Source of the DNA: Lepus europaeus
Taxonomy: Eukaryota; Chordata; Mammalia; Lagomorpha; Leporidae
Direction: 5' to 3'
Length of the DNA stretch: 64,000 nt
Assembly (NCBI RefSeq): GCF_033115175.1
Contig: NC_084831.1
Coordinates: forward strand, 8,714,540 to 8,778,539
Positions 51,879 through 63,059 of this stretch are shown here, piece after piece. A program made the translations under genes and the position numbers. The notes under the pieces are model-generated. The model worked only from the letters and a program-made list of their open reading frames with translations. It did no database searches and was not told the origin of the DNA. Position 1 is the stretch's first letter; each line of letters opens with the position of its first letter.

Positions 51879-53678
51879 CTGCTCCAGCACACAGCTGTGT
51901 CTCCCCCTCCTGGAGGCTGGGAGCCCAGACCAGGGCGCCACGTGGCTGGGTGTGGTGAGGACCCTGTTCCGGCTGCAGATGCCGACTGCTCCTTGCATCC
52001 CACGGGGAGGAAGAGAAGTCAGAGGGTGCTCAGGTCGAGTGTTAGGGCCCCATCTTTGTGACTTAATCACCCCAAGGCCCACCTACTGGAGCCCTAGCCT
52101 CGTGGGGTTGGAGTTCAGCCGAGGGATTCAGGGGCACAAACGTTCGGTTTGTGGCTGAGGCCGAGAGATGGGTGCAGGGGAGGTAGGGACTTTTCTGCCG
52201 CTTCCTGGTGGCCAGAGATTTCGCCAGTGGGAAGCTCAGAGTGGGTGACAGCAGTCACAGTGTCCGGGCAGATGGGCAGCATGGGTGGGAGTGTTTCCTG
52301 CGTGGGAACACAGAGGGAACTGAGTGCTTGCGCCTCCTGGCTGCTGGCCATCTCCCAGCAGGGGCCCAATCGTGGCAGGTGTTTTGCCTCTGTTTAAGTG
52401 GGAACCTGCGTGGACACCACTGGTGTCTTGATCAGCGCATTGCTCAGGGCAGAGATGGAGCGAAGGAAGCCCAGCGCCCTGTCTTGGCCCCTGAGCCTTG
52501 GAGCCACTGTGGAAGGATGCAGGATTCACGTCCGACAGAGGGCAGAAGAGTTCAAAGTGGCCCCGCACACCCAGGGGCTCCTCATGGTGGCACAGCTAGG
52601 GAGGAGGAAGAAAGTGGTGCTGAAGAAAGTGGGAGGGTGCTGAGCCTTTAAGCTGAACAAAACTGGAACCACTACTCTATTCACTTCATCCTTTAAGTAG
52701 GAAAAAAAAATGTTGCTGTGACTCTAACGGTTTGAAATCCAGGACCCTTTATCAGTTCTTCCAAATGTAAGCTGAAGGTTCATATATACCCTGTGGATGC
52801 TTTGACCTAATACATTATAAACACAGTCCGTTACCTGGGATCAGCCTCAGCTGACCATCTCAGGACACCGTGTTGAGAAAAGCTCCCTAGTCTAGCAGTG
52901 TGGCCCATCTTTCCCAGTGTCCTGTCCCATCCTCCTTCCTGTCGCCCGAGTCCCGATTTGTGCATCAGTTAGCTGGTGCTTCCCCCTGTAGGGGATCCTT
53001 GGGAAGCCCCTCTTCCTTGCCCTTGGTTTTAGGGGACACCTGCTTGGGGACCAAGCCTCAGGGTGCTCTGGACCAAACTTGGAGGGGCTGCTTGCCATCG
53101 GCCACTGGTCCCTGGGCCGTCCCCAGCTGTAGCTGCACCTCTTCCTGCCTCACTCGCCTTCTCACATCTGCACCCTCAGGGCACCTCTCACCCTCCCCTG
53201 CCCCACCTCCTGAGCCCGGGGCAGAGGGCAACTGTGCCCGTCCCTGGGAGACAACGCGCCCTGCTCACTAGATTTCAGGTTTCAAAAGCAGTCCTGGCCG
53301 GAGGCAACTTCCCCCTGACCTTGGTCTTGCGATCCCTCCCCCATCTCTGCTGAAGGCCAGGGACCCAGCAGTGGCTGCGCTGGCCTTTTGCTGTCACTGC
53401 TGGCTGCCTTGCTTCGAGAGCAAATGGTTTTCCAGGTGCCTGCTCTGGGTGTGGGAACAGACAGAGGACAGGTTTGAAGGCAGGAACCCCGGGCTGGCTG
53501 GCTCGGGCCAAGTTCTGCCCGCCCTTAGGGGCAGTGGGGACACAATCCCATCTTTGCGGAGTCATTCTGAGGACCCGGTCAGGTTGCAGTCACAGAAGAG
53601 GGGTTGGAGGCGTGGTTCCCACGGCCCCCTGTGACGCCTGTCCGCACGGGGCGGGCCTTGCTCCTGTGTCCTCCCCAG

Positions 53679-54453
53679 GTACCGCAAGCTTCCCGACCAC
53701 CACAGCCCCGTCATCACCAAGGACTGCCTGAACGCCTCCATCCACTTCCTGAAGGCCCTGGACACCTACGGGGTGGACCCCGCCCGAGTAGTGCTCTGTG
53801 GAGAGAGCATTGGAGGCGGGGCTGTGGCCGTCACCACCCAGAGCTTGGTGGGGCGCTCGGATCTCCCCCGGATCCGGGCTCAGGTCCTGATTAACCCCAT
53901 TGTCCAGGCTGTCAATCTGCAGCTGCCGTCCTTCCGACAGAACCAGAGGGTTCCGTTCCTGACTCGCAAGTTCGTGGTGACCGTGGTGTGTCAATACATG
54001 AACATCTACCGCTCCTGGCATCGCGCCCTCTTGACGGGGTCTTTCATACCCCCGGAAGTCTGGAGCAAGTACAAGAAGTGGCTCAGCTCAGACAATATCC
54101 CCAAGAGATTCAAGACCAAGAGCCACCAGCCCAGCTTCCCCGCCCCTTTCAACGAGGCCGCCTACCTGGAGATGAAACACCTTCTGGACGTCGAAAACTC
54201 GCCCATCCTAGCAGAAGACGAGGTCATCGCTCAGCTCCCCGAGGCCTTCGTGGTGAGCTGCGGGAATGACATCCTTCGAGACGACGCCCTGCTCTACCGG
54301 AAGCGCCTGGAGGACCAGGGTGTCCCTGTGACCTGGCACCACGCAGAGGACGGCTTCCACGGGTCTGTGATCTTGTTCGATAAGAAGCATCTCTCGTTCC
54401 CGTGCTCCCAGGAAATTATGAATGCCGTGGTCTGTTATATAAAGGGCATCTGA
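53679..54453 (+). CDS. AADACL4: AADACL4-like, coding exon 4 (catalytic triad)
   Basis: Completes Gly149 and encodes residues 150-406, with TGA at 54451-54453. The nucleophile is Ser192 in Gly-Glu-Ser-Ile-Gly (190-194). The acid is Asp346 in the segment SCGNDILRDD, and the base is His376 in DGFHGS. Residues 225-320 form the variable cap region over the active site. The family hydrolyses carboxylic esters and arylacetamides; the substrate of AADACL4 itself is not well defined. Total 406 residues, within one of the human protein length as I remember it. No stop or frame damage is seen across the four exons. Confidence 0.95.
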
Positions 54454-54765
54454 CGGTGGCCCCAGGTCCCAAGAGGGAGGGGCGGCGTGGCCTCCTGCAC
54501 CTGCTGGGTCCCTGGGTGCGTACTCGTTGATGGATAGAGGTGCTGAGTCAGCGCTAGACCCACGAGGGGAGGCTGAGAAGTAAGCCCAGAACAGTGCCAG
54601 TTAGCGTTCAGGTCCGTCCCCCCAGCGGGTGGGTGGCCGGCGCTATCTGTGCGCACCACTGCCATCACGTGGCAGCCACAGCAGAGGGGGCGGGGATGCC
54701 CTGGTGACTTCTCAGAGCTGTGACATGCACGTGTGTGCAGAATAAATGCCAACATCTGGTCTCTG
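54454..54765 (+). other. AADACL4: AADACL4-like 3' UTR
   Basis: About 310 bases from the stop to the expected cleavage site. No repeat recognised. Confidence 0.6.
54741..54746 (+). terminator. AADACL4: Polyadenylation signal of AADACL4-like
   Basis: AATAAA, followed within 15-30 bases by the GT/T-rich CTGGTCTCTGTGTCC, the usual arrangement of signal and downstream element. Confidence 0.75.
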
Positions 54766-54911
54766 TGTCCCCGGTGACTCTGTACCATGGCGACAATGCC
54801 TGGCATGGGCCATGGCTCCTGCCGGGACAGGGGTCACCTGACAGGGGTCACTGGACAGCTTCTGGCTCAAGTGTCATTCAGAATGATCCCAGTGAGCCTG
54901 GGAGATGCTGT

Positions 54912-55067
54912 GGCTACCACGTGGGAGACCCGGAAGAAGCTCCTGGTCCTGGCTCCTGGCTTTGAATCAGCTTAGCTCTGGCCATTGCGGCCATTTAGGG
55001 AATGAACCAGCGGATGGAAGATCTTTTTCTCCGACTCTCCCTCTCTCTCTGTAACTCTGGCTCATCC
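54912..55067 (+). mobile_element. CSINE 3' part, plus strand, interrupted
   Basis: ACCACGTGGGAGACCCGGAA through GAACCAGCGGATGGAAGATC to TCTCTGTAACTCTGGCTC. Its tail ATAAATAAATCTTAAAAAAC appears only at about 55310-55330, after an inverted copy. Confidence 0.75.
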
Positions 55068-55309
55068 TTCCTATGGCTGCAACAGCTGGAGCTGAGCACA
55101 TCCAGAGCCAGGAGCCAGGAGCTTCTTCTGGGTTTCCCACGTGGGTCAGGGACCCAAGGACTTGTGCCATCCTTTGCTGATTTCCCAGGCGTTTTAGCCA
55201 GGAGCTGGATGGGAAGTGGAGCAGCCAGGACTTGAACCGGTGCCAATACGGGATGTCGGCGCTGCTGCAGGCAGCGGCTTCGACCCGCTTTGTCATGACA
55301 CAGGTCCCA
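55068..55309 (-). mobile_element. CSINE, minus strand, lying inside a plus-strand copy
   Basis: Starts at CTATGGCTGCAACAGCTGG without tail and ends at the head CGACCCGCTTTGTCATGACA. It sits exactly between the body and the tail of the surrounding plus copy. Confidence 0.75.
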
Positions 55310-55345
55310 TAAATAAATCTTAAAAAACAAACAAACAAAAAAAAA
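55310..55345 (+). mobile_element. Tail of the interrupted plus-strand CSINE
   Basis: CATAAATAAATCTTAAAAAAC followed by CAAACAAACAAAAAAAAA. Confidence 0.6.
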
Positions 55346-55379
55346 ACCGCACGGGCCTGGCTTGCTAAGCTGAGCTCGG

Positions 55380-56700
55380 AGACGTTGGCAGATTTCTCTG
55401 GGGGTCGGCGTGGTGGTGGGTTAGCCCGATCCCCCCGGCCTGAGTGTGTGTGCCCCCTTGCCGTGGGAGGCGAATTGAAAGCTGTTCTGCCCCTGCCCCG
55501 CCGGCCTCGGAGTCAGGTGCAGCTGGAGGAGAGGCATTCTCAGGGCGAGATGGGCCGCCAGCTGGGGGCGCGGGTGAGGCCGGGAGGGGTCCTCCCTGGG
55601 CCGGCGATCAGAGCCAGTGGACCTAGAGCATCATTCAATGACTGAGTCACTGTGGGAGACACAGAGAGTGCTGCTTCCTGCCGCAGGGGGCACGCTCCCA
55701 GACTGCCCAGGGGGAGGGGTCAGCAGGTCAGCTTGCTCCTAGAAGAGGCTGGCTCCCCCGGGGTCAGGGGCCCTGGGGCTGGGATGCACCTGCTGGGCGC
55801 ATCACCCCCCTGGGCTGCTCCGTGTGGTTCCCACGGGCCTCGGTGGGCAGGCAGAACCAACGCCAACAGGAAGGTCAGTCCGCGCGCAGCGCTCCAGGTG
55901 GGAGCAGTCTCTGCGCCTCAGCCGGGCGCCTCCGGTGTTTGCTGGCAGCGGCCGTGCGGGTGCGGGTGCGGGAGCGGTGGACTCCGGAAAGGACCGGTCT
56001 CCTGGCTGCCACTGGGGGCTCCTCTTGCCCGAGAGCCACAGCGCAGGGTTTTGCCATCTCTGGGCCCAGCAGGTGGTCCTGCGCCAGTGGCTTCCGTGCG
56101 CAGCCACCTTCGCTGCCCGTGGCCCCAGCCTCCTTTGGTCCTGCTCGGGCAGTTGGCCGCAGAGCGACACCAGCGAGGCCCCTTCCCCGCGCACCCCCTC
56201 TCCCTCGCTGTGGCCGTGCCCTCTAAGGTGACCTCTGGATCTTGTGCTGCAGGCCGGGACTGGTCCTGCTCTCTGGGACGCCCGCTCTCTGTGTGGACCC
56301 CGGCTCACACATGTAAAACACTGGCTTGTTTCTGCGCCTTTGATCCAATCGGCACGCGGTCCTGGCTGTAGTGGGCCAGGGCGGTGCCTGCGGGAGCTCT
56401 TGGACACTGCGCTAGTGCAGAAGGCAGAGCTGGCGCAGCCCTGGGCTAAGACGGCGAAGCTGCACTGCGGCCGCGCGCAGGTAAAGGCCCGTGACTGCTG
56501 TGGTCCTTACGTGGTGGGGAGGAAGAGGCATCAGCGGCTGCCCAAAGGCCAGGGCCTGCGTTTCTTCCTCTGGTCCAACCAGGAGAGCAGCTGCAACAGG
56601 AGTCAGCGTGGGAGAGCGCCTAGGATCGCCCCCAGAGGTCCTCCACGCTGCACCTGACTTCTGGGAGCCCAGCCGGTGAATTCACCCGAGTCCTGGGGGG
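55380..56700. other. GC- and CpG-rich block of unknown nature
   Basis: Higher CpG density than its surroundings, with GGTGCGGGTGCGGGAGCGG at about 55957-55975. Overlapping open frames run on both strands (55652-56371 plus, 55802-56407 minus). No known protein, splice pattern or repeat recognised. It may be a small orphan CpG island or an old GC-rich repeat. Confidence 0.35.
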
Positions 56701-57114
56701 TCTTCATAGCTGCAGACCCCGGGGGGAGGGAGGGGGTTGTAGCTCTGTTTCTGACTCTCTCTCTTAGCAGGGAGGGGAGGTGCAGGGCCTCCCACGTGGC
56801 CCCTCCTCCCACAAGGACCCTCCTCCCGTCTTTGGTCAGAGCCAGCATCGGTTTTGTCAAGCTCCACGGACGCTTCAGGCACCAGGCGTATCACAGACAC
56901 CTGCTTCGAGAATCAGTGGTGTCTGCTTGAGGCGTTCTGTCGCCTGACCGCTGGAATCCCCGTGTGATGGGGGGAGCCACAGCAGCATCGCTGGTCCTTG
57001 GGGTTAGTGTTCATGGTTCCCGGGAAATTCAAGTCTTTGCTTTATTCCTGTGCATGCACACTGTGGTTAACAGCTGCAGAGCCCTTCAGGGAGAACTTGG
57101 AGGGAAATTTAAAC
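56701..57114. other. Unique sequence, nothing recognised
   Basis: No repeat or exon recognised. Confidence 0.4.
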
Positions 57115-57312
57115 TGCCTGCTGATGGTCCTGGGAAGGCAGCAGGGGGCGGCCCAGGTGCCTGGGCCCCTGCCACCCATGTGGGAGAAGAGGATGGAGCT
57201 CTTGGCTCCTGGCTTCAATGTGGGTCCACCCTGGTTGTTGCAGCCATTTGGAGAGTGAAGCAGGGAGTGGAAGATCTCTCTCTCCCCCTCTGTTGTTCTG
57301 CCTTTCAAATAA
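57115..57312 (+). mobile_element. CSINE 3' part, plus strand
   Basis: GGGCCCCTGCCACCCATGTG, TTTGGAGAGTGAAGCAGGG, CTCTCTCTCCCCCTC and tail CTGCCTTTCAAATAAAG, which merges into the next minus copy. Confidence 0.78.
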
Positions 57313-57640
57313 AGATTTATTTTATTTATTTGAAAGACAGAATTACAGAGAGAGGTAGAGCCAGAGAGAGAGAGAGCGAGAGAGAGAGAGAGAGAGGTCT
57401 TCCATCTTCTGGTTCACTTCCTGAATGACCACGAAAGTCAGAGCTGAGCTGATCTGAAGCCAGGAGCCAGGAGCTCCTGGACTTAGGGGCCTAAGGACTT
57501 AGGGCATCTTCTACTATTTTCCGAGGCCATAGCAGAGAGCTGGATTGGAGGTAGAGCAGCCGGGACTCAAACTGGTGCCCATAAGGGATGCCAGTGCTGC
57601 AGGCCAGGGCTTTAACCTGCTGAGCCACGGCACCAGACCC
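57313..57640 (-). mobile_element. CSINE, minus strand, tail to tail with previous
   Basis: Tail AAAGATTTATTTTATTTATT, (GA)n near 57365-57395, head TTTAACCTGCTGAGCCACGG. Confidence 0.87.
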
Positions 57641-58023
57641 AGTAGATTTTTTTTAAAGATCTAAACGTGAAGCAAGGACACAGAGTCCTTCCTAGCTGTG
57701 CCTGGACGTTTGTGCAGATGTTGAATGCTCTCCAAAGGCCTAAGCGTTAAGCAGGGTGGGGAGTATCCTGCCCACAGGCTGTGTAAGGCCTGGTAATCCC
57801 TGGGTCTGGCCCTGCCCAGGCACCTGCAGGTGGAACTTGCAATCCCATGCATTTGTAGCAGGCTCATTTTCAAGTCGATAATTCGTATGACCAGCAAACG
57901 ATGTCACAAGTATCCAATGGCCCTTGGCAGAAAAGGGTTCCCCACCCCTAGGACAGACAAATCCTGCCTCGGTTTTTGTTTTAGTTTGTCCTCCTTGGTG
58001 CACTAAGCTTAAAATCCCCCCTT
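57641..58023. other. Unique sequence, nothing recognised
   Basis: No repeat or exon recognised. Confidence 0.4.
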
Positions 58024-58077
58024 TAAAAAGATTGATTTATTTGCTTGAAAGGTGGAGATACAGAGAGGGAGAGGCAG

Positions 58078-58113
<36 letters not shown>

Positions 58114-58365
58114 TCCATCTACCAGTTCACTCCCCAAATGGCCACAATGGCTGGAGCAGGGCCAGTCGAAGCCAGGAGCCGGGAGCTTTATCCAGGTTTC
58201 CCACGTGGGTGCAGAGGCCCAAGGACTTGGGCCATCTTCTACTGCTTTCCCGGCCATAGCAGAGAGCTGGATCGGAAGTGGAGCAGCCGGGACTTGAACT
58301 GGTGCCCATAAAGGATGCAAGTTCTACAGGCGGTGGCTTAACCCAGTACACCACAGTGCTGGCCC
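58024..58365 (-). mobile_element. CSINE, minus strand, inserted in L1-like DNA
   Basis: Tail AAAAAGATTGATTTATTTGC, (GA)n near 58083-58110, head TTAACCCAGTACACCACAGT. CTTAAAATCC occurs on both sides (about 58008 and 58367), a probable target duplication. Confidence 0.88.
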
Positions 58366-58498
58366 CTTAAAATCCACTCTTGAATATACTTAAAACCACT
58401 GAAGTGTAAACTTTAAAAATGGTTATTATTAAAAAATCCACTCCTTATTTTCTCAGGCTTTTATTGCTACATATTATCAAAGTTTTGCAATTCTTTTT
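58366..58498 (-). mobile_element. L1-like fragment, antisense (probable)
   Basis: CTCTTGAATATACTTAAAACC followed by ACTGAAGTGTAAACTTTAAA is the complement of a phrase common in old L1 3' regions. Confidence 0.4.
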
Positions 58499-58548
58499 TT
58501 AAAAAAAGATTGACTTATTGATTTGATAGAGTTACACACAGTGAGAGG

Positions 58549-58596
<48 letters not shown>

Positions 58597-58858
58597 ATCA
58601 CCAATCTGCTGATTCACTTTCCAAACGGCCACAACTGCTGGGGTGGGGCCAGGCCAAAGCCAGGAGCCTGGAACTCCATCCAAATCTTGCGCATAGGTGG
58701 CAGGGGCCCAGGCGCTTGGGGCATCTTCTGTGGCTTTCCCAGACAGATTAGCGGGGGGCTGGGCCAGCTGTGGAGCAGCCGAGACTTGAACCTGGACCCC
58801 AAAGAGGAACGGCAGTGTCGCAGGAGGCAGCTTCACCTGCTGGGCCACAACACCAGCC
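58499..58858 (-). mobile_element. CSINE, minus strand, diverged
   Basis: (GA)n at about 58555-58590, CAGGAGCCTGGAACTCCATC, head CACCTGCTGGGCCACAACAC. Confidence 0.82.
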
Positions 58859-60170
58859 CGGATTTGATAGCGATCCTGGGTCAGATGGCTACAACGCGTA
58901 ATTCTGATTGGTTCTTGAGCAATGGGAGGGTGAGGTTATGGGGGGTGGTGTGTGTGTGGTTTAACAAGCAGGAGGAGAAGATTGGCCAAGTTTCAGCCGC
59001 AGCTGGCGTTGGGACAATGCGGTGAGGCTGTTGCTGGGATGTTCAGGCTCTCAGTGACCCGAGCAGGGAGGCAAATGTCCACATTGTCCCTTTTCCCCTG
59101 TGTTACTGCACACTCAGGACCTCAACCCCATGCCAAAGTCTTTCTGGTCCTCACTGCTGCCCAGGGGCCAATGGCAGTGGCCGCTTGGATGCCCGGAACG
59201 CGCGGTTCCGTGGGCACTTCCTTCACACCCACTACAGGTGGTGGTTTGATTCATCGTGCCGCCACTGCGTGCCATGTGTGGCTGGCAGCCTGTTCCCAAG
59301 GGGCAAGGAACACGCCCTGCTGGAAGCCCAAGGGTGTGGCCAGCTCTGTCCCCAAGTTCTGTGTCCCGGTCTCTCTCCCAAGTACCACTTCTGGCATCCT
59401 CTCTACCAGGGGACAACCACCAGGAGACAGAAACCACACAGCAATCGGAACAGGGAAAGCTTAATACAAGGAACATATTGACTGTAGCAGAGGCTGGGGC
59501 AGGAGCAGAGAAAGAGAACTTCAGGAGCTCCAAGGAGCAGCCCTTTGCCCTGGGGCTGAAATCCTGACCTCATTAGAGATGGTGGGGGGCAGCCGGGGCT
59601 CACGGAGAAGCGAAATTCTGTGCTCCCGGGTTTTTCTGAGATGCTGCTCTCTGGGGTGCAAGGGGAGTCCCCCACGAGGCAGCTGCCCCTGGGAACTGGC
59701 TGCAGGCTGTGCGGGGCCACCGGACGTGGTTCTCATGGGGCTGAAGTGCGCAGCGGTGGTGGGGAAGGCACAGAAGACGGGCATCGGACACATCGCGGCT
59801 GCAGGAGCTGGGCACTGGGAAGCCGCCTGCTGCCCTGAGCCGAGGACCAAGGTGGAACCAGGAAGACCATCGCCTCCCTCCTCTGGTGTCCTTCTAGCGC
59901 CCTCTGCTGACAAAGCTTAGTAAATGCAGGAAAGGCCCTCTTCACAGGGTGAGTAGTGGAGAGTGGAGGCGTCGCCGCGTGGCAGTGGATGGATAACTGA
60001 TGCAGACCCCTCAGAGGCATATATGCAAATCAGGAAGCGAGGGGTACATCCCACAGCGAGCTCAGGAGCTCAGATTCTAGGGTGCAGTGGTCTAGGACAT
60101 GGTCAAATGCCCCCTGCAAGGTGAAGACAAGTTGTTGGTGTTCCTACTGTTGCTATGAAAAAGTGGCCTG
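58859..60170. other. Mostly unclassified sequence
   Basis: 59400-59940 has an old-repeat feel (CAGCAATCGGAACAGGGAAA, CTAGCGCCCTCTGCTGACAA, reminiscent of ERVL-type LTR sequence) but I cannot classify it. No exon recognised. Confidence 0.35.
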
Positions 60171-60498
60171 GGGCTGGCACTGTGGCGTAGTGGGTAAAGC
60201 CGCCGCCTGCAGTGCTGGCATCCCATACGGGTGCTGGTTCGAGTCCCAGCTGCTCCACTTCCAGTACAGCTCCCTGCCAATGCGCCTTGGAAAAGCAGTG
60301 GAAGATGGCCCAAGTCCTTGGGCCCCTGCACCCAGGCGGGAGACTGAGAAGAAGCTCCTGGCTCCTGACTTCGACTTGCCCAGCCCTGGCTGTTGTGACA
60401 CCTTGGGGAATGAACCAGTGGGTGGAAGACCTCTGTCTCTTTCTCTCCCTGTGTGTGTGTAACTCTGCCTTTCAAATAAATAAATCTTTTTTTTTTTT
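60171..60498 (+). mobile_element. CSINE, plus strand
   Basis: Near-consensus: GGGGCTGGCACTGTGGCGTA head, GTGTGTGT before AACTCTGCCTTTC, tail CAAATAAATAAATC then T11. Confidence 0.9.
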
Positions 60499-60578
60499 AA
60501 TAATACACGCTTATTCATTCTTTAACTTCACACACCTGGCAATGAGGTCACTTCACTTCTGTGTCCTCGGGGAAAAAA

Positions 60579-60888
60579 AGTGCCAGCACTGTGGCATAGT
60601 GGGTAAAGCTGCCACCTGCAGTGCTGGCATCCCATATGGGTGTGGGTTCGAGTCCCGGCTGCTCCACTTCAGATCCAGCTCTTGGCTATGGCCTGGGAAA
60701 GCAGTGGAAGATGGCCCCAAGTCCTAGAAGACCGTGGGAGACCTGGAAGAAACTCCTGGCTCTTGGCTTTGAATCAGCCCAGCTCCGGCCATTGCAGCCA
60801 TCTGGGGAGTGAACCAGTGGATGGAAGACCTCTCTCTGCCTCTTTGTAAGTCTGCCTTTCAAATAAATAAAATAAATCTTTCAAAAAA
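60579..60888 (+). mobile_element. CSINE, plus strand
   Basis: Head AAGTGCCAGCACTGTGGCAT, tail CAAATAAATAAAATAAATC. Tandem orientation with the copy 80 bases upstream. Confidence 0.9.
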
Positions 60889-61210
60889 AATTTGAAGTTG
60901 TTTCATTCTTCGTGCCTCAAACTAGATCCTGTTCAGCCATGTGTACAAGTTGGTAGGGGGTGATTTTTGTGCATAGACATTTTGAAAAACAGACCTGCTG
61001 TGTCATGATACTGACTTTCCATGAACACCTGGAAAATCCCTCATTTACTGCTGATTTATTAACACCAAACTCACAGCCAGCAGTCAATAGCCCTGTAACT
61101 CGTGCCTGGAAATTTGTCTAACACGTACATTTTTCTCCATAAGACACATCTTATGTTGGCACATTTTATGGAAACCCCATACCTCACTTCAGTACAACAC
61201 TTGAAGCTCA
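60889..61210. other. AT-rich unclassified sequence
   Basis: TGACTTTCCATGAACACC at about 61011 faintly resembles the MITE-like copies, but too little agrees to call it. Confidence 0.3.
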
Positions 61211-61534
61211 CTTTAAAGATTTATTTATTTGTTTGAAAAGCATAGTCACAGTGAGAGGGAGAGACACAAAGAGACATCTTCCATCAACTGGTTCTCTCTC
61301 CAGATAGCCACAACAGCTGGGGCTGTGCCAGGCTGAAGCCAGGAGCCAGGAGCTTCTTCCAGGTCTTCCATGTGGGTGCAGGGGCCTGAAGACTTGTGCC
61401 ATCTTCCACTGCTTTCCCAGGTGCATTAGTAGGGAGCTGGATTGGAAGAGTAGCAGCTGGGATTTGAACCTGCGCTCATGTGGGCTGCCAGAGTTGCAAG
61501 CAGTGGCTTAACCCGCTGCACCACAACATCGTCC
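61211..61534 (-). mobile_element. CSINE, minus strand
   Basis: Tail TTTAAAGATTTATTTATTTG, head TTAACCCGCTGCACCACAAC. Confidence 0.87.
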
Positions 61535-61747
61535 TCATTGGAGCTCATTTTAAACCATGAAAAATGCAAAAGCCAGGCACTGGATAGTTCTCCACGAGGA
61601 GCCTGGTTTGTAGTACGAAGGCTGAAACAAGGAGGCAGAGTGGTGTCGCGTTTTCATCCTTAGCTGGGAACTTGCACGTTGAACAACGCAGATAGTTGCT
61701 GAGCTGCACAGGCACATACCTGCTCATGACTGAAAAGGCACCATGAT

Positions 61748-62001
61748 GGGGCTGGAGCTATGGCTCCAGTAGTAGGTTAAGCCTCTGTCTGCAGTGCCGG
61801 CATCCCATGTGGGCGCCAGTTCGAGTCCCAGCTGCTCCACTTCCAATCCAGCTTCCTGCTAATGTGCCTGGGAAGGCAGCAGAAGATGGCCCAAGTCCTT
61901 GCACTCATGTGGGAGACCATGTTGGAGTTCCTGGCTGCTGGCTTCAGCCTGGCCCTGCCCTGGGTGTTAGGGAGATGGAAGATCTTCCAGCAGGTTGAAG
62001 A

Positions 62002-62040
<39 letters not shown>

Positions 62041-62061
62041 CTCTGTTTCAAATAAATAAAG
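61748..62061 (+). mobile_element. CSINE, plus strand, (CT)n
   Basis: Head GGGGCTGGAGCTATGGCTCC carries a small inverted repeat. (CT)n lies at about 62004-62036; tail TTTCAAATAAATAAAG. Confidence 0.84.
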
Positions 62062-62283
62062 TTTATGAAGCGCTGAAGCCAGGAGCCCAAAGTCCATCCA
62101 GGACTCCTGTGTGGGTGGCAGAGGCCCGAGCACGTGGGTGGGTCACCAGCCGCTACCTTCCCAGGCACATTAGCAGGGGGCTGCTCCAGAGGCAGAGCAA
62201 CCGGGCTGGACCCAGCACTCCTGTAAGAGATGCCAACATCGCGGGCGGCGGCCTAACCCATTGTGCTGCGACGCCAGCCCCCA
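62062..62283 (-). mobile_element. CSINE head half, minus strand
   Basis: Begins at GCTGAAGCCAGGAGCCC, lacking tail and GA tract, and ends at the head TAACCCATTGTGCTGCGACG. Confidence 0.78.
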
Positions 62284-62470
62284 GATAGTTTCTGAACTAG
62301 AAACCTAATCATGTTGCTTCCTTGATTAACATCCTGAACAGCTGCTGCAGGCTGTGGGTTAAACCTAGGATCCTTACATGAAGCTCCAAGCCCAGAGTGA
62401 GCGGCTCCCGGGTCTCCTGCCCTCTTGCCCCACCCCCTCGCTGCCTGTGACCACAGCGCACTGTCTAATG
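62284..62470 (+). mobile_element. L2-like fragment
   Basis: GTTGCTTCCTTGATTAACATCC, GTGGGTTAAACCTAGGATCC and GAGCGGCTCCCGGGTCTCCT recall L2 ORF-3' sequence. Weak call. Confidence 0.35.
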
Positions 62471-62726
62471 CGTGGCCATGGATGAGCATCCTGGTGGCGG
62501 AGCAGCTGGTTCCCAGCTGCAGTGAAAGGGCTCAGGCCACAGTCAGCCGGGTCCTCCTCCATCCCCCAAATGCCAAATCCCGATGTTCTCATCCCTCTGC
62601 CACTGGACGCACGCGGCTGCCTGCATGCTTGAATGTGTGGGCATTCCTTACGGGTGTTCCCGGAAACTGTCTCCAGCAGGTCCTGGAAGGCTGACATGTC
62701 TAGGAAGGTTAAAGGCTTGGGAGAGA

Positions 62727-63051
62727 GGGCCAGCACTGTGGTGTAGTGGGTAAAGCTGCCATCTGCCATGCTGACATCCCACATGGGCACCGGTTCTAGT
62801 CCCAGCTGCTCCACTTTCAATCCAGTTCCCTGCTGATGTGCTTGGGAAGCAGTAGAAGATGGTTCAGGTCCTTGGGCCCCTGTACCCATGTGGGTGACCC
62901 TGAAGAGCCTCCTGTCTCCTGGCATTGGATCAGCACACTCCAGCCCCTGTGGCCATCAGGGGATTGAACCAATGGATGAAAGGCCTCTCTCTCTCTCTCT
63001 CCTTCTCTGCCTCTGCCGCTCTGTAACTCTGCCTTTGAAATAAATAAATAA
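62727..63051 (+). mobile_element. CSINE, plus strand
   Basis: Head AGGGCCAGCACTGTGGTGTA, short (CT)n, tail GAAATAAATAAATAAG. Confidence 0.88.
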
Positions 63052-63059
63052 GAAGATTT

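Larger units (their letters stand above)
49863..53678 (+). other. AADACL4: AADACL4-like intron 3
   Basis: 3816 bases, GTGAGT donor, TGTGTCCTCCCCAG acceptor. It contains three CSINE copies and a 19-base G run. The stretch 51880-53678 has no recognised repeat; 52680-52860 is AT-rich. Confidence 0.85.

Noticed and set aside
60958..61040. Fourth copy of the MITE-like element
   Set aside because: Only TTTCCATGAAC and short A/T-rich phrases agree; too little to support a call.
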